Below are positions 19,312 to 30,209 of a stretch of DNA of 64,000 bases, piece after piece; position 1 is the stretch's first letter; the number at the start of each line of letters is the position of its first letter. The position numbers and the translations under genes are program-made. This DNA comes from an uncultured Bacteroides sp. (GTDB taxonomy: Bacteria; Bacteroidota; Bacteroidia; Bacteroidales; Bacteroidaceae). Under the pieces are notes generated by a model. It searched no databases, was not told where the DNA came from, and saw only the letters and a list, made by a program, of their open reading frames with translations. Location: positions 1-64,000 of the forward strand of contig CAMAFR010000003.1 in NCBI GenBank assembly GCA_945833835.1, read 5' to 3'.

Positions 19312-19651
19312 ATCTACAAAAAAATAATCTGCGAAAAAACAAGTGCAGACCGGCCGCCTATCCGCCTTCTATGGCGGCGGGAAAACGCCGGTCCCTTTGT
19401 CAAATACGCCGCAAAATTAGTAAAAAAGGCCACAGCGAACGAGCCTCTTTAACGAACAATAACCAAATATCCTCCGGATAAGGGTCTTTGCCTAATTTTT
19501 CTTGTCATTTGACCAAAAAGACAGTCCTGCTTCTCCCTCCCCTACGGAAGGAAAAAGAAAGTTTTTACCACCGCAAAAGGACAATGCGCCGTTTATTTTC
19601 CTACATTTGCACCCCAAAACCACAAAAATACAACTGAAACAACTGATAATT

Positions 19652-21934
19652 ATGGTCAAGATTACGAAAGAGGCAGCCTTGCTCTATCACTCACAAGGCA
19701 AACCGGGAAAGATTGAAGTCGTGCCGACAAAGCCCTATCAGACACAGCGGGACCTGTCGCTGGCCTATTCGCCCGGCGTGGCAGAACCCTGCCTGGAAAT
19801 CCAGAAGAAGGCCGACGCGGCCTATGACTACACCGACAAAGGCAACCTGGTGGCCGTCATCTCCAACGGCACCGCCGTGCTGGGACTGGGCGACATAGGC
19901 GCCATGGCCGGCAAACCGGTCATGGAAGGCAAGGGCCTCCTGTTCAAGATATACGGCGGCATTGACGTGTTCGACATCGAAGTGAACGAAAAAGACGTCG
20001 ACAAGTTCATCGAGGCCGTGAAGGCCATCGCCCCCACGTTCGGCGGCATCAACCTGGAAGACATCAAGGCCCCCGAATGTTTCGAGATAGAACGCCGGCT
20101 GAAAGCCGAGCTGGACATCCCCGTGATGCACGACGACCAGCACGGCACGGCCATCATCTCCAGCGCCGGACTGCTGAACGCCCTCGAAGTGGCCGGCAAA
20201 CGGATAGAGGACGTACGCATCGTGGTGAACGGCGCCGGTGCCGCCGCCATCTCGTGCACCAAGCTCTACGAGGCCCTCGGCGCCACGCACGAGAACATCG
20301 TCATGCTCGACTCGAAAGGGGTCATCACCAGCGACCGCGAAGGGCTGAACGAGACCAAACGCTATTTTGCCACCGACCGCCGCGACATCCACACCCTCGA
20401 AGAAGCTGTACGGGGTGCCGACGTGTTCCTCGGGCTCTCCAAGGGCAACGTCCTCACCCAGGACATGGTCCGCAGCATGGCCGACCATCCGATTGTGTTC
20501 GCCCTGGCCAACCCTGTCCCCGAAATCTCCTACGAAGACGCCATGGCCTCCCGCCCCGACGTGCTGATGTCGACAGGACGCTCGGACTATCCGAACCAAA
20601 TCAATAATGTCATCGGTTTCCCCTACATCTTCAGGGGTGCCCTCGACACCCGCGCCACCGCCATCAATGAAGAGATGAAGCTGGCCGCCGTGCGCGCCAT
20701 CGCCGGACTGGCCAAGCAGCCGGTGCCCGACGTGGTGAACAACGCCTACCACGTGAACAACCTCACCTTCGGTCCCGACTACTTCATCCCGAAGCCGGTG
20801 GACCCGCGCTTGATTACCGATGTGTCCATGGCCGTGGCCAAGGCTGCCATGGAGTCGGGCGTGGCACGCCGCCAAATCACCGATTGGGAGGCCTACAAGC
20901 ACCACCTGCGTGAGCTCATGGGGCAGGAGAACAAAATCACCCGGCAGCTGTATGCCACCGCCCGCCGCAACCCGCAGCGCGTGGTGTTTGCCGAAGGCAT
21001 CCACCCCAACATGCTGAAGGCCGCCGTCGAGGCCAAGGCCGAAGGACTCTGCCACCCCATCCTGCTGGGCAATGACGAACGCATCACCAAGCTGGCCAAA
21101 GAACTCGACCTGAGCCTGGAAGGCATCGAAATCGTCAACCTGCGCCACGACCGGGAGGCCGAACGCCGCGAACGCTATGCCCGCATCCTGGCCGAGAAAC
21201 GCGCCCGCCAGGGAGCCAACTTCCAGGAGGCCAACGACAAGATGTTCGAACGCAACTATTTCGGCATGATGATGGTCGAGACGGGCGAGGCCGATGCCTT
21301 CGTGACCGGACTGTACACCAAATACTCCAACACCATCAAGGTGGCCAAAGAGGTCATCGGCATCAAGCCAGGCTACAAGCATTTCGGCACCATGCACATC
21401 CTCAACTCCAAGAAAGGCACCTACTTCATCGCCGACACGCTCATCAACCGCCATCCCGACACGGAAACCCTGGTCGACATCGCCCGACTCACCGACCAGG
21501 CCGTGCGGTTCTTCAACCAAGAGCCGGTCATGGCCTTGCTCTCCTACTCCAACTTCGGTGCCGACACCGACGGGAGTCCGGCCAAGGTGCACGAAGCGGT
21601 GGCCCGCCTGCAGGAGGAATACCCCGACCTGGCCATTGACGGAGAAATGCAGGTGAAATTCGCCCTCAACGACCAGCTGCGCGACGAGAAATACCCCTTC
21701 ACCCGCCTGAAAGGCAAGGAAGTGAACACGTTGGTGTTCCCCAACCTGAGCTCGGCCAACGCCACCTACCAGCTGCTGCAGAGCATGAGCGACACGGAGG
21801 TGCTGGGCCCCATCCAGATGGGTCTGAACAAACCGATTCACTTCACGGACATCGAAAGTTCCGTGCGCGACATCGTGAACATCACCGCCATCGCCTGCAT
21901 CGACGCCATTGTGGCCAAGAAGCTGAAGCGCTGA
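19652..21934 (+). CDS. maeB: NADP-dependent malic enzyme with C-terminal phosphotransacetylase-like domain
   Basis: '[20 protein letters not shown]', '[19 protein letters not shown]', '[12 protein letters not shown]'; C-terminal PTA-like half. Start at [13 protein letters not shown]. Confidence 0.95.
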   Translation: MVKITKEAALLYHSQGKPGKIEVVPTKPYQTQRDLSLAYSPGVAEPCLEIQKKADAAYDYTDKGNLVAVISNGTAVLGLGDIGAMAGKPVMEGKGLLFKIYGGIDVFDIEVNEKDVDKFIEAVKAIAPTFGGINLEDIKAPECFEIERRLKAELDIPVMHDDQHGTAIISSAGLLNALEVAGKRIEDVRIVVNGAGAAAISCTKLYEALGATHENIVMLDSKGVITSDREGLNETKRYFATDRRDIHTLEEAVRGADVFLGLSKGNVLTQDMVRSMADHPIVFALANPVPEISYEDAMASRPDVLMSTGRSDYPNQINNVIGFPYIFRGALDTRATAINEEMKLAAVRAIAGLAKQPVPDVVNNAYHVNNLTFGPDYFIPKPVDPRLITDVSMAVAKAAMESGVARRQITDWEAYKHHLRELMGQENKITRQLYATARRNPQRVVFAEGIHPNMLKAAVEAKAEGLCHPILLGNDERITKLAKELDLSLEGIEIVNLRHDREAERRERYARILAEKRARQGANFQEANDKMFERNYFGMMMVETGEADAFVTGLYTKYSNTIKVAKEVIGIKPGYKHFGTMHILNSKKGTYFIADTLINRHPDTETLVDIARLTDQAVRFFNQEPVMALLSYSNFGADTDGSPAKVHEAVARLQEEYPDLAIDGEMQVKFALNDQLRDEKYPFTRLKGKEVNTLVFPNLSSANATYQLLQSMSDTEVLGPIQMGLNKPIHFTDIESSVRDIVNITAIACIDAIVAKKLKR

Positions 21935-21993
21935 CACCCCACGCCGCTGCCTGCCCCGACCGGCAGGACAACGGCCTTCTCCCCTTCTCTGCC

Positions 21994-22052
21994 GAGGGTG
22001 TGCCCCCACCGCTGTCACTGAGCGTGTCGCGTCGGGGCACACCCTCCTTTTA
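21994..22052 (+). terminator. Terminator-like hairpin downstream of maeB
   Basis: 13-bp perfect stem GAGGGTGTGCCCC/GGGGCACACCCTC (21994-22006/22034-22046) followed by CTTTTATTT. Confidence 0.7.
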
Positions 22053-22097
22053 TTTCCCCCACCCGAAGACCATCGGCCACACGCCCACTGATGCCTC

Positions 22098-22147
22098 CGG
22101 CCGGTCGTCACTGAAGGCCGCACCCCGTCGTCAGTGACGACCGGCCG
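22098..22147. repeat. GC-rich 17-bp perfect inverted repeat
   Basis: CGGCCGGTCGTCACTGA (22098-22114) / TCAGTGACGACCGGCCG (22131-22147), 16-nt loop, no T-run on either side. Confidence 0.8.
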
Positions 22148-22259
22148 CGGTCCTCCCTGTCCCCTCCTCCCTGGCCTTTAGGATATTTTTACGGCAACTA
22201 CACGGTTAATATCCAAACTTAATCGTATATTTGCAAATTCAAAACCACTTACTATCATT

Positions 22260-22949
22260 ATGTCGTGTATTTTGCACATTGAAACATCTACGGATGTCTG
22301 CTCTGTCGCACTGAGCCAAGACGGAGCCTCCATTTTCTCACAAGAGGATTTCGACGGTCCCTCACATGCCACCACACTCGGCGTATTTGTCGACGAAGCC
22401 CTGAGCTTTGCCGACAGCCATGCCATCCCGGTAGATGCCGTGGCGGTGAGCTGCGGGCCGGGCTCCTACACCGGGCTGCGCATCGGCGTGTCCATGGCCA
22501 AGGGCATCTGCTACGCCAAAGACATTCCGCTCATCTCGCTGCCCACGCTCGAAGTGATGTGCGTCCCGCCGCTGCTGTTCCACGACCTGCCCGACGACGC
22601 CCTGCTGTGTCCGATGATCGATGCCCGGCGCATGGAGGTCTATGCCGCCGTCTACGACCGCTCCCTGAAGCCTGTGCGCCCCACGGCGGCCGACATTGTC
22701 GACGAGCACTCGTATGCGGAGTTTCTGGAGCGGCAGCCCGTGTATTTCTTCGGCAACGGATCGGGGAAATGCCGCGGGAAGCTGACGCATCCCAACGCCC
22801 GTTTCATTGACAACATACACCCGCTGGCCAAGTGGATGTTCCCGCTGGCCGAGAAAGCCAATGCCAACCAACGATTCGAGGACGTGGCCTACTTCGAGCC
22901 TTTCTACCTGAAAGAGTTCGTGGCCTCCACCCCTAAAAAATTATTATAA
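22260..22949 (+). CDS. tsaB: tRNA threonylcarbamoyladenosine biosynthesis protein TsaB
   Basis: 'CILHIETSTDVCSVALSQDG', 'VAVSCGPGSYTGLRIGVSMAKGICYA'. Confidence 0.95.
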   Translation: MSCILHIETSTDVCSVALSQDGASIFSQEDFDGPSHATTLGVFVDEALSFADSHAIPVDAVAVSCGPGSYTGLRIGVSMAKGICYAKDIPLISLPTLEVMCVPPLLFHDLPDDALLCPMIDARRMEVYAAVYDRSLKPVRPTAADIVDEHSYAEFLERQPVYFFGNGSGKCRGKLTHPNARFIDNIHPLAKWMFPLAEKANANQRFEDVAYFEPFYLKEFVASTPKKLL

Positions 22950-22962
22950 AACAGGAAAACAA

Positions 22963-23565
22963 ATGGAATACAACACCCAACAGCGGCGACTGCCGCTTCC
23001 CGAATACGGACGCAGCGTACAGAACATGGTAGATCATGCCTTGACCATCGAGGACCGCGAGGAGCGGCAGCGGTGTGCCAACACCATCGTCAACATCATG
23101 GGCAGCATGTTTCCGCAGCTGCGCGATGTGGAAGACTTCCGCAACAAGTTGTGGGACCACCTGGCCATCATGGCCGACTTCCAGCTCGACATTGACTACC
23201 CGGTGGAAATCGTCCGGAAAGAAAGCCTTGAGGTGAAGCCCGAACGTATCCCCTACACCCAGCAAGGCATCCGCTACCGCCACTACGGCCGCTTTATCCA
23301 GGACCTGATCAAGACCGCCAAGGACTATCCCGACGGAGAGGAGAGAAAACAGCTGGTGCGCATGATTGCCAACCACATGAAGAAAGACTATCTGCAATGG
23401 AACAAAGACGGCGTGGAAGACCAGAAAATCCTGCAAGACCTGTGCGAGATGTCGGACGGAAAGATACAGCTCAGCCCCGAAGACATACGGCTCGTGGAAC
23501 AGCAGCGCACCTTCATCCCGCGCCGCCGGCAGATGAACAACAATAACCAGAAACGCAAATACTGA
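22963..23565 (+). CDS. DUF4290 domain protein
   Basis: '[55 protein letters not shown]'; between tsaB and murA as in other Bacteroidetes. Confidence 0.85.
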   Translation: MEYNTQQRRLPLPEYGRSVQNMVDHALTIEDREERQRCANTIVNIMGSMFPQLRDVEDFRNKLWDHLAIMADFQLDIDYPVEIVRKESLEVKPERIPYTQQGIRYRHYGRFIQDLIKTAKDYPDGEERKQLVRMIANHMKKDYLQWNKDGVEDQKILQDLCEMSDGKIQLSPEDIRLVEQQRTFIPRRRQMNNNNQKRKY

Positions 23566-23579
23566 CCCACCCTCCCGCA

Positions 23580-24887
23580 ATGGCATCATTCATTATAGAA
23601 GGCGGTTATAAACTGCATGGGGAGATCACCCCACAAGGAGCGAAAAACGAGGTGCTGGAGGTGCTCTGCGCCACCCTGCTCACCCCGGAGAAAGTCACCA
23701 TCAGCAACCTCCCGAACATTCTGGACGTGAACAACCTCATCCAGTTGCTGCGGGACATGGGCGTGAAAGTGGCCAAGACCGGGATAGACACCTACACGTT
23801 TCAGGCAGACGACGTGAACCTCGCTTATCTGGAAAGCCAAGAGTTCCTGACACGGTGCTCCAAACTGCGGGGTTCCATCATGCTGGTCGGGCCCCTGATA
23901 GCCCGGTTCGGACAAGCGATGGTCGCCAAACCAGGGGGCGACAAGATAGGCCGGCGCCGCTTGGACACCCATTTCATGGGCATCCAGAAACTGGGGGCCC
24001 AGTTCGACTATTTCCCCGACTTCGGCATCTTCCGGCTGACGGCCGACCACCTGAAGGGCACCTATATGCTGCTCGACGAGGCTTCGGTCACCGGTACGGC
24101 CAACATCGTCATGGCAGCCGTTCTGGCCGAAGGCACCACCACCATCTATAACGCCGCCTGCGAGCCGTACCTGCAACAGCTCTGCCGGATGCTGAACAAC
24201 ATGGGTGCCAAGATTTCTGGCATCGCCTCCAACCGCCTCACCATCGAGGGCGTACCCTCGCTCAAAGGATGCAGCCACCGGGTGCTCCCGGACATGATTG
24301 AGGTGGGCAGCTTCATCGGCATGACCGCCATGACGGGCAGCGAAATCACCATCAGGAACGTCTCCTACGAAAATCTGGGCATCATCCCTGACAGCTTCCG
24401 GCGGTTGGGCATCCGGCTGGAACAACGGGGAGACGACATCTTCGTCCCCGCCCAGGACCACTACGAGATTGAGTCGTTCATTGACGGTTCCATCATGACC
24501 ATTGCCGACGCTCCCTGGCCGGGACTGACCCCCGACCTGCTGAGCGTGCTGCTGGTGGTGGCCACCCAGGCCAAAGGCAGCGTGCTGATTCACCAGAAAA
24601 TGTTCGAAAGCCGCCTCTTCTTCGTGGACAAGCTGATTGACATGGGGGCACAAATCATCTTGTGCGACCCTCACAGGGCCGTCGTCATCGGGCACGACCA
24701 TAACTTCAGGCTGCGGGGCGGCAACATGGTCTCGCCCGACATCCGCGCCGGCATCGCCCTGCTGATCGCCGCCCTCAGCGCGGAAGGCATCAGCCGCATC
24801 CACAACATCGAGCAGATTGACCGCGGCTACCAGCACATCGAGCAACGGCTGTCGGCACTCGGTGCGCGCATCACCCGCATAGAATAA
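23580..24887 (+). CDS. murA: UDP-N-acetylglucosamine 1-carboxyvinyltransferase
   Basis: '[30 protein letters not shown]', '[17 protein letters not shown]', '[17 protein letters not shown]'. Confidence 0.96.
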   Translation: MASFIIEGGYKLHGEITPQGAKNEVLEVLCATLLTPEKVTISNLPNILDVNNLIQLLRDMGVKVAKTGIDTYTFQADDVNLAYLESQEFLTRCSKLRGSIMLVGPLIARFGQAMVAKPGGDKIGRRRLDTHFMGIQKLGAQFDYFPDFGIFRLTADHLKGTYMLLDEASVTGTANIVMAAVLAEGTTTIYNAACEPYLQQLCRMLNNMGAKISGIASNRLTIEGVPSLKGCSHRVLPDMIEVGSFIGMTAMTGSEITIRNVSYENLGIIPDSFRRLGIRLEQRGDDIFVPAQDHYEIESFIDGSIMTIADAPWPGLTPDLLSVLLVVATQAKGSVLIHQKMFESRLFFVDKLIDMGAQIILCDPHRAVVIGHDHNFRLRGGNMVSPDIRAGIALLIAALSAEGISRIHNIEQIDRGYQHIEQRLSALGARITRIE

Positions 24888-24909
24888 CTCTAAGGACAAG
24901 AGCACCATT

Positions 24910-25428
24910 ATGATACGAGAGACAGACGTTTTCAGGATAGGCACCATCAACAAGCCCCACGGTGTGAAGGGGGAGGTGAGTTTCACGTTCACGGACGACA
25001 TCTTCGACCGTGTGGACGGAGAATACCTGCTGCTGATGATGGATGGCATCCTCGTACCCTTCTTCCTGGAAGAATACCGCTTCAAGTCGGACAACGTGGC
25101 CCTGGTCAAGCTGGAGGACATCGACACCGCCGAACAGGCCCGCCGGCTCACCAATGTAGCCGTCTATTTCCCCAAGAAATACATGGACGCACAGGAAGAG
25201 GTGACTTCGTGGGAGTACTTCACCGGTTTCCGGGTGGACGACCTCCGTCACGGCACCTTGGGCACGATTACGGCGATAGACGACTCGACCCTGAACGTAT
25301 TGTTCGTCATCGACGACGGCAAAGGGGGCGAACTGCTGCTGCCAGCCCACGAGGAGTTCATCACCGGCCTGGACAAACAACAGAGAATCATTACAGTAAA
25401 CATCCCCGACGGACTGATTGACCTATGA
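24910..25428 (+). CDS. rimM: 16S rRNA processing protein RimM
   Basis: 'IGTINKPHGVKGEVSFTFTDD' and C-terminal PRC-barrel. Confidence 0.94.
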   Translation: MIRETDVFRIGTINKPHGVKGEVSFTFTDDIFDRVDGEYLLLMMDGILVPFFLEEYRFKSDNVALVKLEDIDTAEQARRLTNVAVYFPKKYMDAQEEVTSWEYFTGFRVDDLRHGTLGTITAIDDSTLNVLFVIDDGKGGELLLPAHEEFITGLDKQQRIITVNIPDGLIDL

Positions 25429-26276
25429 AAAAGAAAGGAAAATTCTGGCATAACTTCAAGTTCAAGTATAAACTGACGATTGTCAACGAAAACACCCTCG
25501 AAGAAATCGTCGGTCTGCACGTATCCAAGCTGAACGGACTCTCCGTGCTACTCTCGGCGTGCATGGTGCTGTTCTTTTTCGCCGCAGCCGTCATCGCCTT
25601 TACCCCGTTGCGCAACTACCTGCCGGGCTATCTGAACAGCGAGATCCGCCAGCAAGTGGTGACCAACGCCCTTCGTGCCGACTCGTTGCAAGCGGCCTTG
25701 AACCGCCACAACCTGTACCTGCAGAACCTGCAAGACATCATCGGCGGGAAAATCAAGACAGACACCGTGCAGAGCATCGACTCGCTGGCCAACCTCCGTG
25801 CCGAACAGTTCATGGAGCGGTCGGCGGAAGAGGCCGAATTTGTAGACGGCTACGAGGAGCGCGAGCGGTACAACCTGACCGCCGTGGCCGAAGACCCGCT
25901 GGCCGAAGGACTGATTTTCTGCCCGCCAGTTAGGGGGATGGTGACCAAACGCTTCCACCCGGATGCCAGACATTACGGAACCGACCTGACCGTCAACCCC
26001 AACTCCAGTGTCATGGCCACGCAAGACGGGACGGTGGTGTTCGCCTCCTATACCGCCGCCCACGGCTACGTCATCCAGCTGCAGCACACCCAGAATTACC
26101 TGTCCACCTACAAGTATTGCGGCTCCCTGCTGAAGCAGGAAGGTGACGCGGTAAAGGCCGGCGAAGCCATTGCCCTCACCGGGAGGAGCGAGGCGCAGAA
26201 AGACAAGCCACACATCCACTTCGAGCTGTGGCACAAGGGGAAGCCCATCAATCCTGAAAAATACATCGTATTCTAA
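25425..26276 (+). CDS. M23 family metallopeptidase (LytM domain), single N-terminal TM
   Basis: 'PVRGMVTKRFHPDARHYGTDLTVN', 'DKPHIHFELWHKGKPINPEKYI'; starts inside the rimM stop region. Confidence 0.93.
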   Translation: MKKKGKFWHNFKFKYKLTIVNENTLEEIVGLHVSKLNGLSVLLSACMVLFFFAAAVIAFTPLRNYLPGYLNSEIRQQVVTNALRADSLQAALNRHNLYLQNLQDIIGGKIKTDTVQSIDSLANLRAEQFMERSAEEAEFVDGYEERERYNLTAVAEDPLAEGLIFCPPVRGMVTKRFHPDARHYGTDLTVNPNSSVMATQDGTVVFASYTAAHGYVIQLQHTQNYLSTYKYCGSLLKQEGDAVKAGEAIALTGRSEAQKDKPHIHFELWHKGKPINPEKYIVF

Positions 26277-26290
26277 AAACAACTTGCCGT

Positions 26291-27466
26291 ATGAAGAAAA
26301 AACAAATCGCCATATTAGGTTCCACCGGCTCGATAGGAACCCAGGCCCTCCAGGTCATCGAAGAACATCCCGACCGCTACGAAGTCTATGCGCTCACCGC
26401 CAACAACCGGGTGGAGGAACTCATCGGGCAGGCCCGCCAATTCCGTCCCGAAGCCGTGGTCATCGCCAACGAGCAATGCTACCCCCGGCTCAAGGAGGCA
26501 CTTGCCGACCTTCCCATCAAGGTCTATGCCGGTGCCGACGCCATCAGCCAGGTGGTCGAATCGGGTCCCATCGACATCGTGCTGACCGCCATGGTGGGCT
26601 ATGCCGGCCTGCGCCCCACCATGAACGCCATCCGGGCCGGCAAGACCATCGCCCTGGCCAACAAGGAAACCATGGTGGTGGCCGGTGAACTCATCAACTC
26701 GCTGGCACGGCAATACCACACCCCCATCCTGCCGGTAGACTCGGAACACTCGGCCATCTTCCAGTGCCTGGAAGCACAGAATCCGGTAGAGAAGCTGATT
26801 CTCACGGCCTCGGGCGGCCCGTTCCGCACCTTCAGCAAGCAGCAGCTCGCCCACGTCACCAAAGAGCAGGCCCTGAAACACCCCAACTGGAGCATGGGAG
26901 CCAAAATCACCATCGACTCGGCCTCCATGATGAACAAAGGCTTCGAGGTCATCGAGGCCAAATGGCTGTTCGGTGTCCGTCCGGAACAGATAGAAGTGGT
27001 CGTGCATCCGCAATCGGTCATCCATTCGATGGTGGAATTTGAAGACGGTGCGGTCAAAGCGCAACTGGGGGTCCCCGACATGCGGCTGCCCATCCAGTAC
27101 GCCTTCTCGTTCCCGCAGCGGCTGCCGTCGTCGTTCGGACGACTGGACTTCATGCAGTGCCACGAACTGACGTTCGAAGCACCCGACACCGACCGCTTCC
27201 GCAACCTGGCCTTGGCCTACGAAGCCCTGCACCAGGGCGGCAATATGCCGTGCATCGTCAATGCCGCCAATGAAGTGGCCGTGGCCGCCTTCCTGGCCGA
27301 CCGCCTCTCGTTCCTCGGCATGAGCGAAGTGATCGAACAGACCATGCAACGTGTCGCTTTCGTGGCCACCCCTTCCTACGAAGACTATGTGGCCACCGAC
27401 GCCGAAGCGCGACGCATGGCCGAAGAGCTGCTCGCCACTCCCGGACAAGGCTGCCTGCACCGCTGA
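26291..27466 (+). CDS. dxr: 1-deoxy-D-xylulose-5-phosphate reductoisomerase
   Basis: 'KQIAILGSTGSIGTQALQVI', 'LANKETMVVAGEL', 'PVDSEHSAIFQCL', 'ASGGPFRTF', 'IDSASMMNKGFEVIEA'. Confidence 0.98.
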   Translation: MKKKQIAILGSTGSIGTQALQVIEEHPDRYEVYALTANNRVEELIGQARQFRPEAVVIANEQCYPRLKEALADLPIKVYAGADAISQVVESGPIDIVLTAMVGYAGLRPTMNAIRAGKTIALANKETMVVAGELINSLARQYHTPILPVDSEHSAIFQCLEAQNPVEKLILTASGGPFRTFSKQQLAHVTKEQALKHPNWSMGAKITIDSASMMNKGFEVIEAKWLFGVRPEQIEVVVHPQSVIHSMVEFEDGAVKAQLGVPDMRLPIQYAFSFPQRLPSSFGRLDFMQCHELTFEAPDTDRFRNLALAYEALHQGGNMPCIVNAANEVAVAAFLADRLSFLGMSEVIEQTMQRVAFVATPSYEDYVATDAEARRMAEELLATPGQGCLHR

Positions 27467-27516
27467 ACCGTAGCATAGTAAAGACCCTAAACCATAAACA
27501 AACGTAACAACTCGCA

Positions 27517-28857
27517 ATGGAAACATTTTTGATTCGCGCCCTCCAACTGATACTCAGCCTTTCGCTGCTGGTCATCATCCACGAAGGAGGACACTTTTTC
27601 TTTGCCCGACTGTTCAAAATCCGGGTGGAGAAATTCTATATTTTCTTTGACCCTTGGTTCGCGCTGTTCAAGCATAAGCCCAAAAACAGCGATACCGAAT
27701 ACGGGGTGGGATGGCTGCCGCTGGGCGGCTATTGCAAGATTGCCGGCATGATTGACGAATCCATGGATACCGAACAGATGAAACAACCGGCACAGCCCTG
27801 GGAGTTCCGCTCCAAACCGGCCTGGCAACGGCTGCTGGTGATGATAGGCGGCGTGCTGATGAACTTCCTGCTGGCCCTGTTCATCTATTCCATGATTCTC
27901 TATACCTGGGGCGACCAGTACATCGCCCTGAAGGACATGACCTATGGGATGAAATTCAACGAACAGGCCCAAGCGCTGGGCTTCCGCGACGGCGACATCC
28001 TGCTGCGTGCCGATGACAAGCCGCTCGTGCGGTTCGATGTGGACATGCTGCGCGACATTGCCGAAGCCCACGAAGTGACCGTCTTGCGCAACGGTGCCGA
28101 GACCTCCCTGCTGATGCCTGAACTCAGCCTGCTGGACATTGCCCGGCAAGACCCGCCTTTCGTGACGGCATGGCAGCCCAACGTGGTAGATTCGGTGATG
28201 CCCAACGGCAGTTTCGACCGAGCCGGCATCCGTAAGGGGGACGTTCTCGAAGCGGTCAACGGAACACCGGTGACCTCGTGGAACGATTTTCTGGAATCCA
28301 TGGCCGCCCTGCAGGCCCAGGCCGAGCTGGAACAGCAGCCGACAGCCACGGTGAACGTTGTCTATACCCGCAACGGCCTCCGCGACAGCCTCACGGTACA
28401 GACGGACGAGCATTATAAGGTAGGTGTCATGGGCGGACGGCTGGACTATACGCCCACCTCACTGACCTATGGCTTCTTCCAGTCATTCCCGGCAGGGGCC
28501 GCACTGGGCGTCAATACGCTGAAAGGCTATGTCAACGACATGAAGTACGTCTTCACCAAAGAAGGCGCCAAAAGTATGGGCGGCTTCGGAACCATCGGCA
28601 GCATCTTCCCCAAAGTGTGGGATTGGGCACGCTTCTGGTCAATGACGGCCTTCCTGTCCATTATCCTGGCCTTCATGAACATCCTGCCCATCCCGGCCCT
28701 CGACGGTGGACATGTCTTGTTCCTGCTGTATGAAATCATTGTCCGCCGCAAGCCCAGTGACAAGTTTTTGGAATACGCGCAGATGGCAGGCATGGGCCTC
28801 CTGTTCGCCTTGCTCATCTGGGCGAACTTCAACGACGTCCTGCGCTTCCTGTTCTGA
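27517..28857 (+). CDS. rseP: RIP metalloprotease RseP (site-2 protease)
   Basis: 'LVIIHEGGHFFFARLFKIRVEKF' (HExxH), internal PDZ, 'NILPIPALDGGHVLFLLYEII'. Confidence 0.96.
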   Translation: METFLIRALQLILSLSLLVIIHEGGHFFFARLFKIRVEKFYIFFDPWFALFKHKPKNSDTEYGVGWLPLGGYCKIAGMIDESMDTEQMKQPAQPWEFRSKPAWQRLLVMIGGVLMNFLLALFIYSMILYTWGDQYIALKDMTYGMKFNEQAQALGFRDGDILLRADDKPLVRFDVDMLRDIAEAHEVTVLRNGAETSLLMPELSLLDIARQDPPFVTAWQPNVVDSVMPNGSFDRAGIRKGDVLEAVNGTPVTSWNDFLESMAALQAQAELEQQPTATVNVVYTRNGLRDSLTVQTDEHYKVGVMGGRLDYTPTSLTYGFFQSFPAGAALGVNTLKGYVNDMKYVFTKEGAKSMGGFGTIGSIFPKVWDWARFWSMTAFLSIILAFMNILPIPALDGGHVLFLLYEIIVRRKPSDKFLEYAQMAGMGLLFALLIWANFNDVLRFLF

Positions 28858-28885
28858 CGGCTCCTCTGCCGGCAGCCCTACCCTG

Positions 28886-28950
28886 ACGGATACGACAGAC
28901 TACCACGGATTTGTCCCGATAACGATGGCTGGTCTGTCGTATCCGTGTTT
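28886..28950 (+). terminator. Terminator-like hairpin closing the dxr-rseP cluster
   Basis: 15-bp perfect stem ACGGATACGACAGAC/GTCTGTCGTATCCGT (28886-28900/28932-28946) followed by GTTTT. Confidence 0.65.
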
Positions 28951-29132
28951 TCACCCCGTCCGCAGAAACTGTTTCAATGTCCGAATTGACAACTACACCT
29001 CCCCGCTCCGTTCAAAAAAAGAGGAATTTAGAATACTTTCACAAACAAATCCATCTTTCGTACGTTAAAGTATAGTAGTACTTTTGTACCCAAGAAAGAT
29101 GAAATGCCCAACCTATTTAAAACCTCATCACA

Positions 29133-30209
29133 TTGAAAACAAATATTACTTATTGGTTGGCGGCAGCAGCCGGGTGCTTGCTGGCCGCCTGTACGGAAAA
29201 AAGCGCACGTACCGCCGAACCCGTAACGGTGAAAGTAGAGAAAGTGATAGCGGCCGATGCACTGTCGGTACTGGAATATCCGGGAAAGGTCAAGGCCGCG
29301 CAAGACATCAGCCTGTCCTTCAAAGTAAGCGGCACGCTGCAGAAGATGTTCGTAGAGGAAGGAGACCACGTACGGGCCGGACAACTGCTGGCACAGCTGG
29401 ATGCCACCGACTACCAGGTACAGCTGGATGCCACCGAAGCCGAATACCAGCAAGTGAAGGCCGATGCCGAACGGGTCATCTCCCTCTTCCAGGAAGATGC
29501 CGTGACGGCCAGCGCCCACGACAAGGCCACCTATGGCCTGCGACAGATCACCGCCAAGCGCCAGCACCACCAGGACCAGCTGGCCTATACCCGGCTGTAC
29601 GCACCCTTTGACGGTTATGTGCAGAAACGCCTGTTCGAGCCGCACGAAACCGTAGGGGCCGGGATGCCGGTACTGTCCGTCATCAGCAGCGGATGGCCCG
29701 AAGTGGAAATCAGCCTCCCGGCAGCCGACTACGTGCGCCGCGCTTCGTTCGAGACCTACCAGTGTACCTTCGGCATCTATCCCGGACATACCTACACGCT
29801 GAAACCACTCAGCATCACTCCCAAAGCCAATGCCAACCAACTCTACGTCATGCGGCTGCAGGTGGTAAAGGCCGACCAGCCCCAACCGTCGGCAGGCATG
29901 AACACCCTGGTGACCATCGGCTGCCGCGCCGACAACGGACAACTCCCCCACCTGGCCGTCCCCTCACAGGCACTGCTGCACAAGGACAATGCGACGTGGG
30001 TATTCGTCTACAATGCTGATGAGGGCAAAGTGCACGCCCGCGAAGTGCGGCTCCAGGCACTGACCACCGACGGCAAAGCCATCGTATGCTCCGAACAACT
30101 GAAGGCCGGCGACAGGGTCGTGGCAGCCGGCATACACACCATCCAAGACGGCGAGACGGTGCAGCCGCTCGCCCCTGAAACCCCAACCAATGTAGGAGGA
30201 TTGTTATGA
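29133..30209 (+). CDS. RND efflux periplasmic adaptor (lipoprotein), TTG start
   Basis: Lipoprotein signal 'TNITYWLAAAAGCLLAAC'; 'SFKVSGTLQKMFVEEGDHVRAGQLLAQLDATDYQ'; in-frame TAA at 29118 and TTG at 29133. Confidence 0.93.
   Translation: MKTNITYWLAAAAGCLLAACTEKSARTAEPVTVKVEKVIAADALSVLEYPGKVKAAQDISLSFKVSGTLQKMFVEEGDHVRAGQLLAQLDATDYQVQLDATEAEYQQVKADAERVISLFQEDAVTASAHDKATYGLRQITAKRQHHQDQLAYTRLYAPFDGYVQKRLFEPHETVGAGMPVLSVISSGWPEVEISLPAADYVRRASFETYQCTFGIYPGHTYTLKPLSITPKANANQLYVMRLQVVKADQPQPSAGMNTLVTIGCRADNGQLPHLAVPSQALLHKDNATWVFVYNADEGKVHAREVRLQALTTDGKAIVCSEQLKAGDRVVAAGIHTIQDGETVQPLAPETPTNVGGLL

Noticed and set aside
19691-22123. 810-aa minus-strand ORF
   Set aside because: Antisense to maeB, His/Val/Gly-rich and without recognisable domains; the malic enzyme on the plus strand is unambiguous
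23586-25154. 522-aa minus-strand ORF
   Set aside because: Antisense to murA and rimM, both clearly coding
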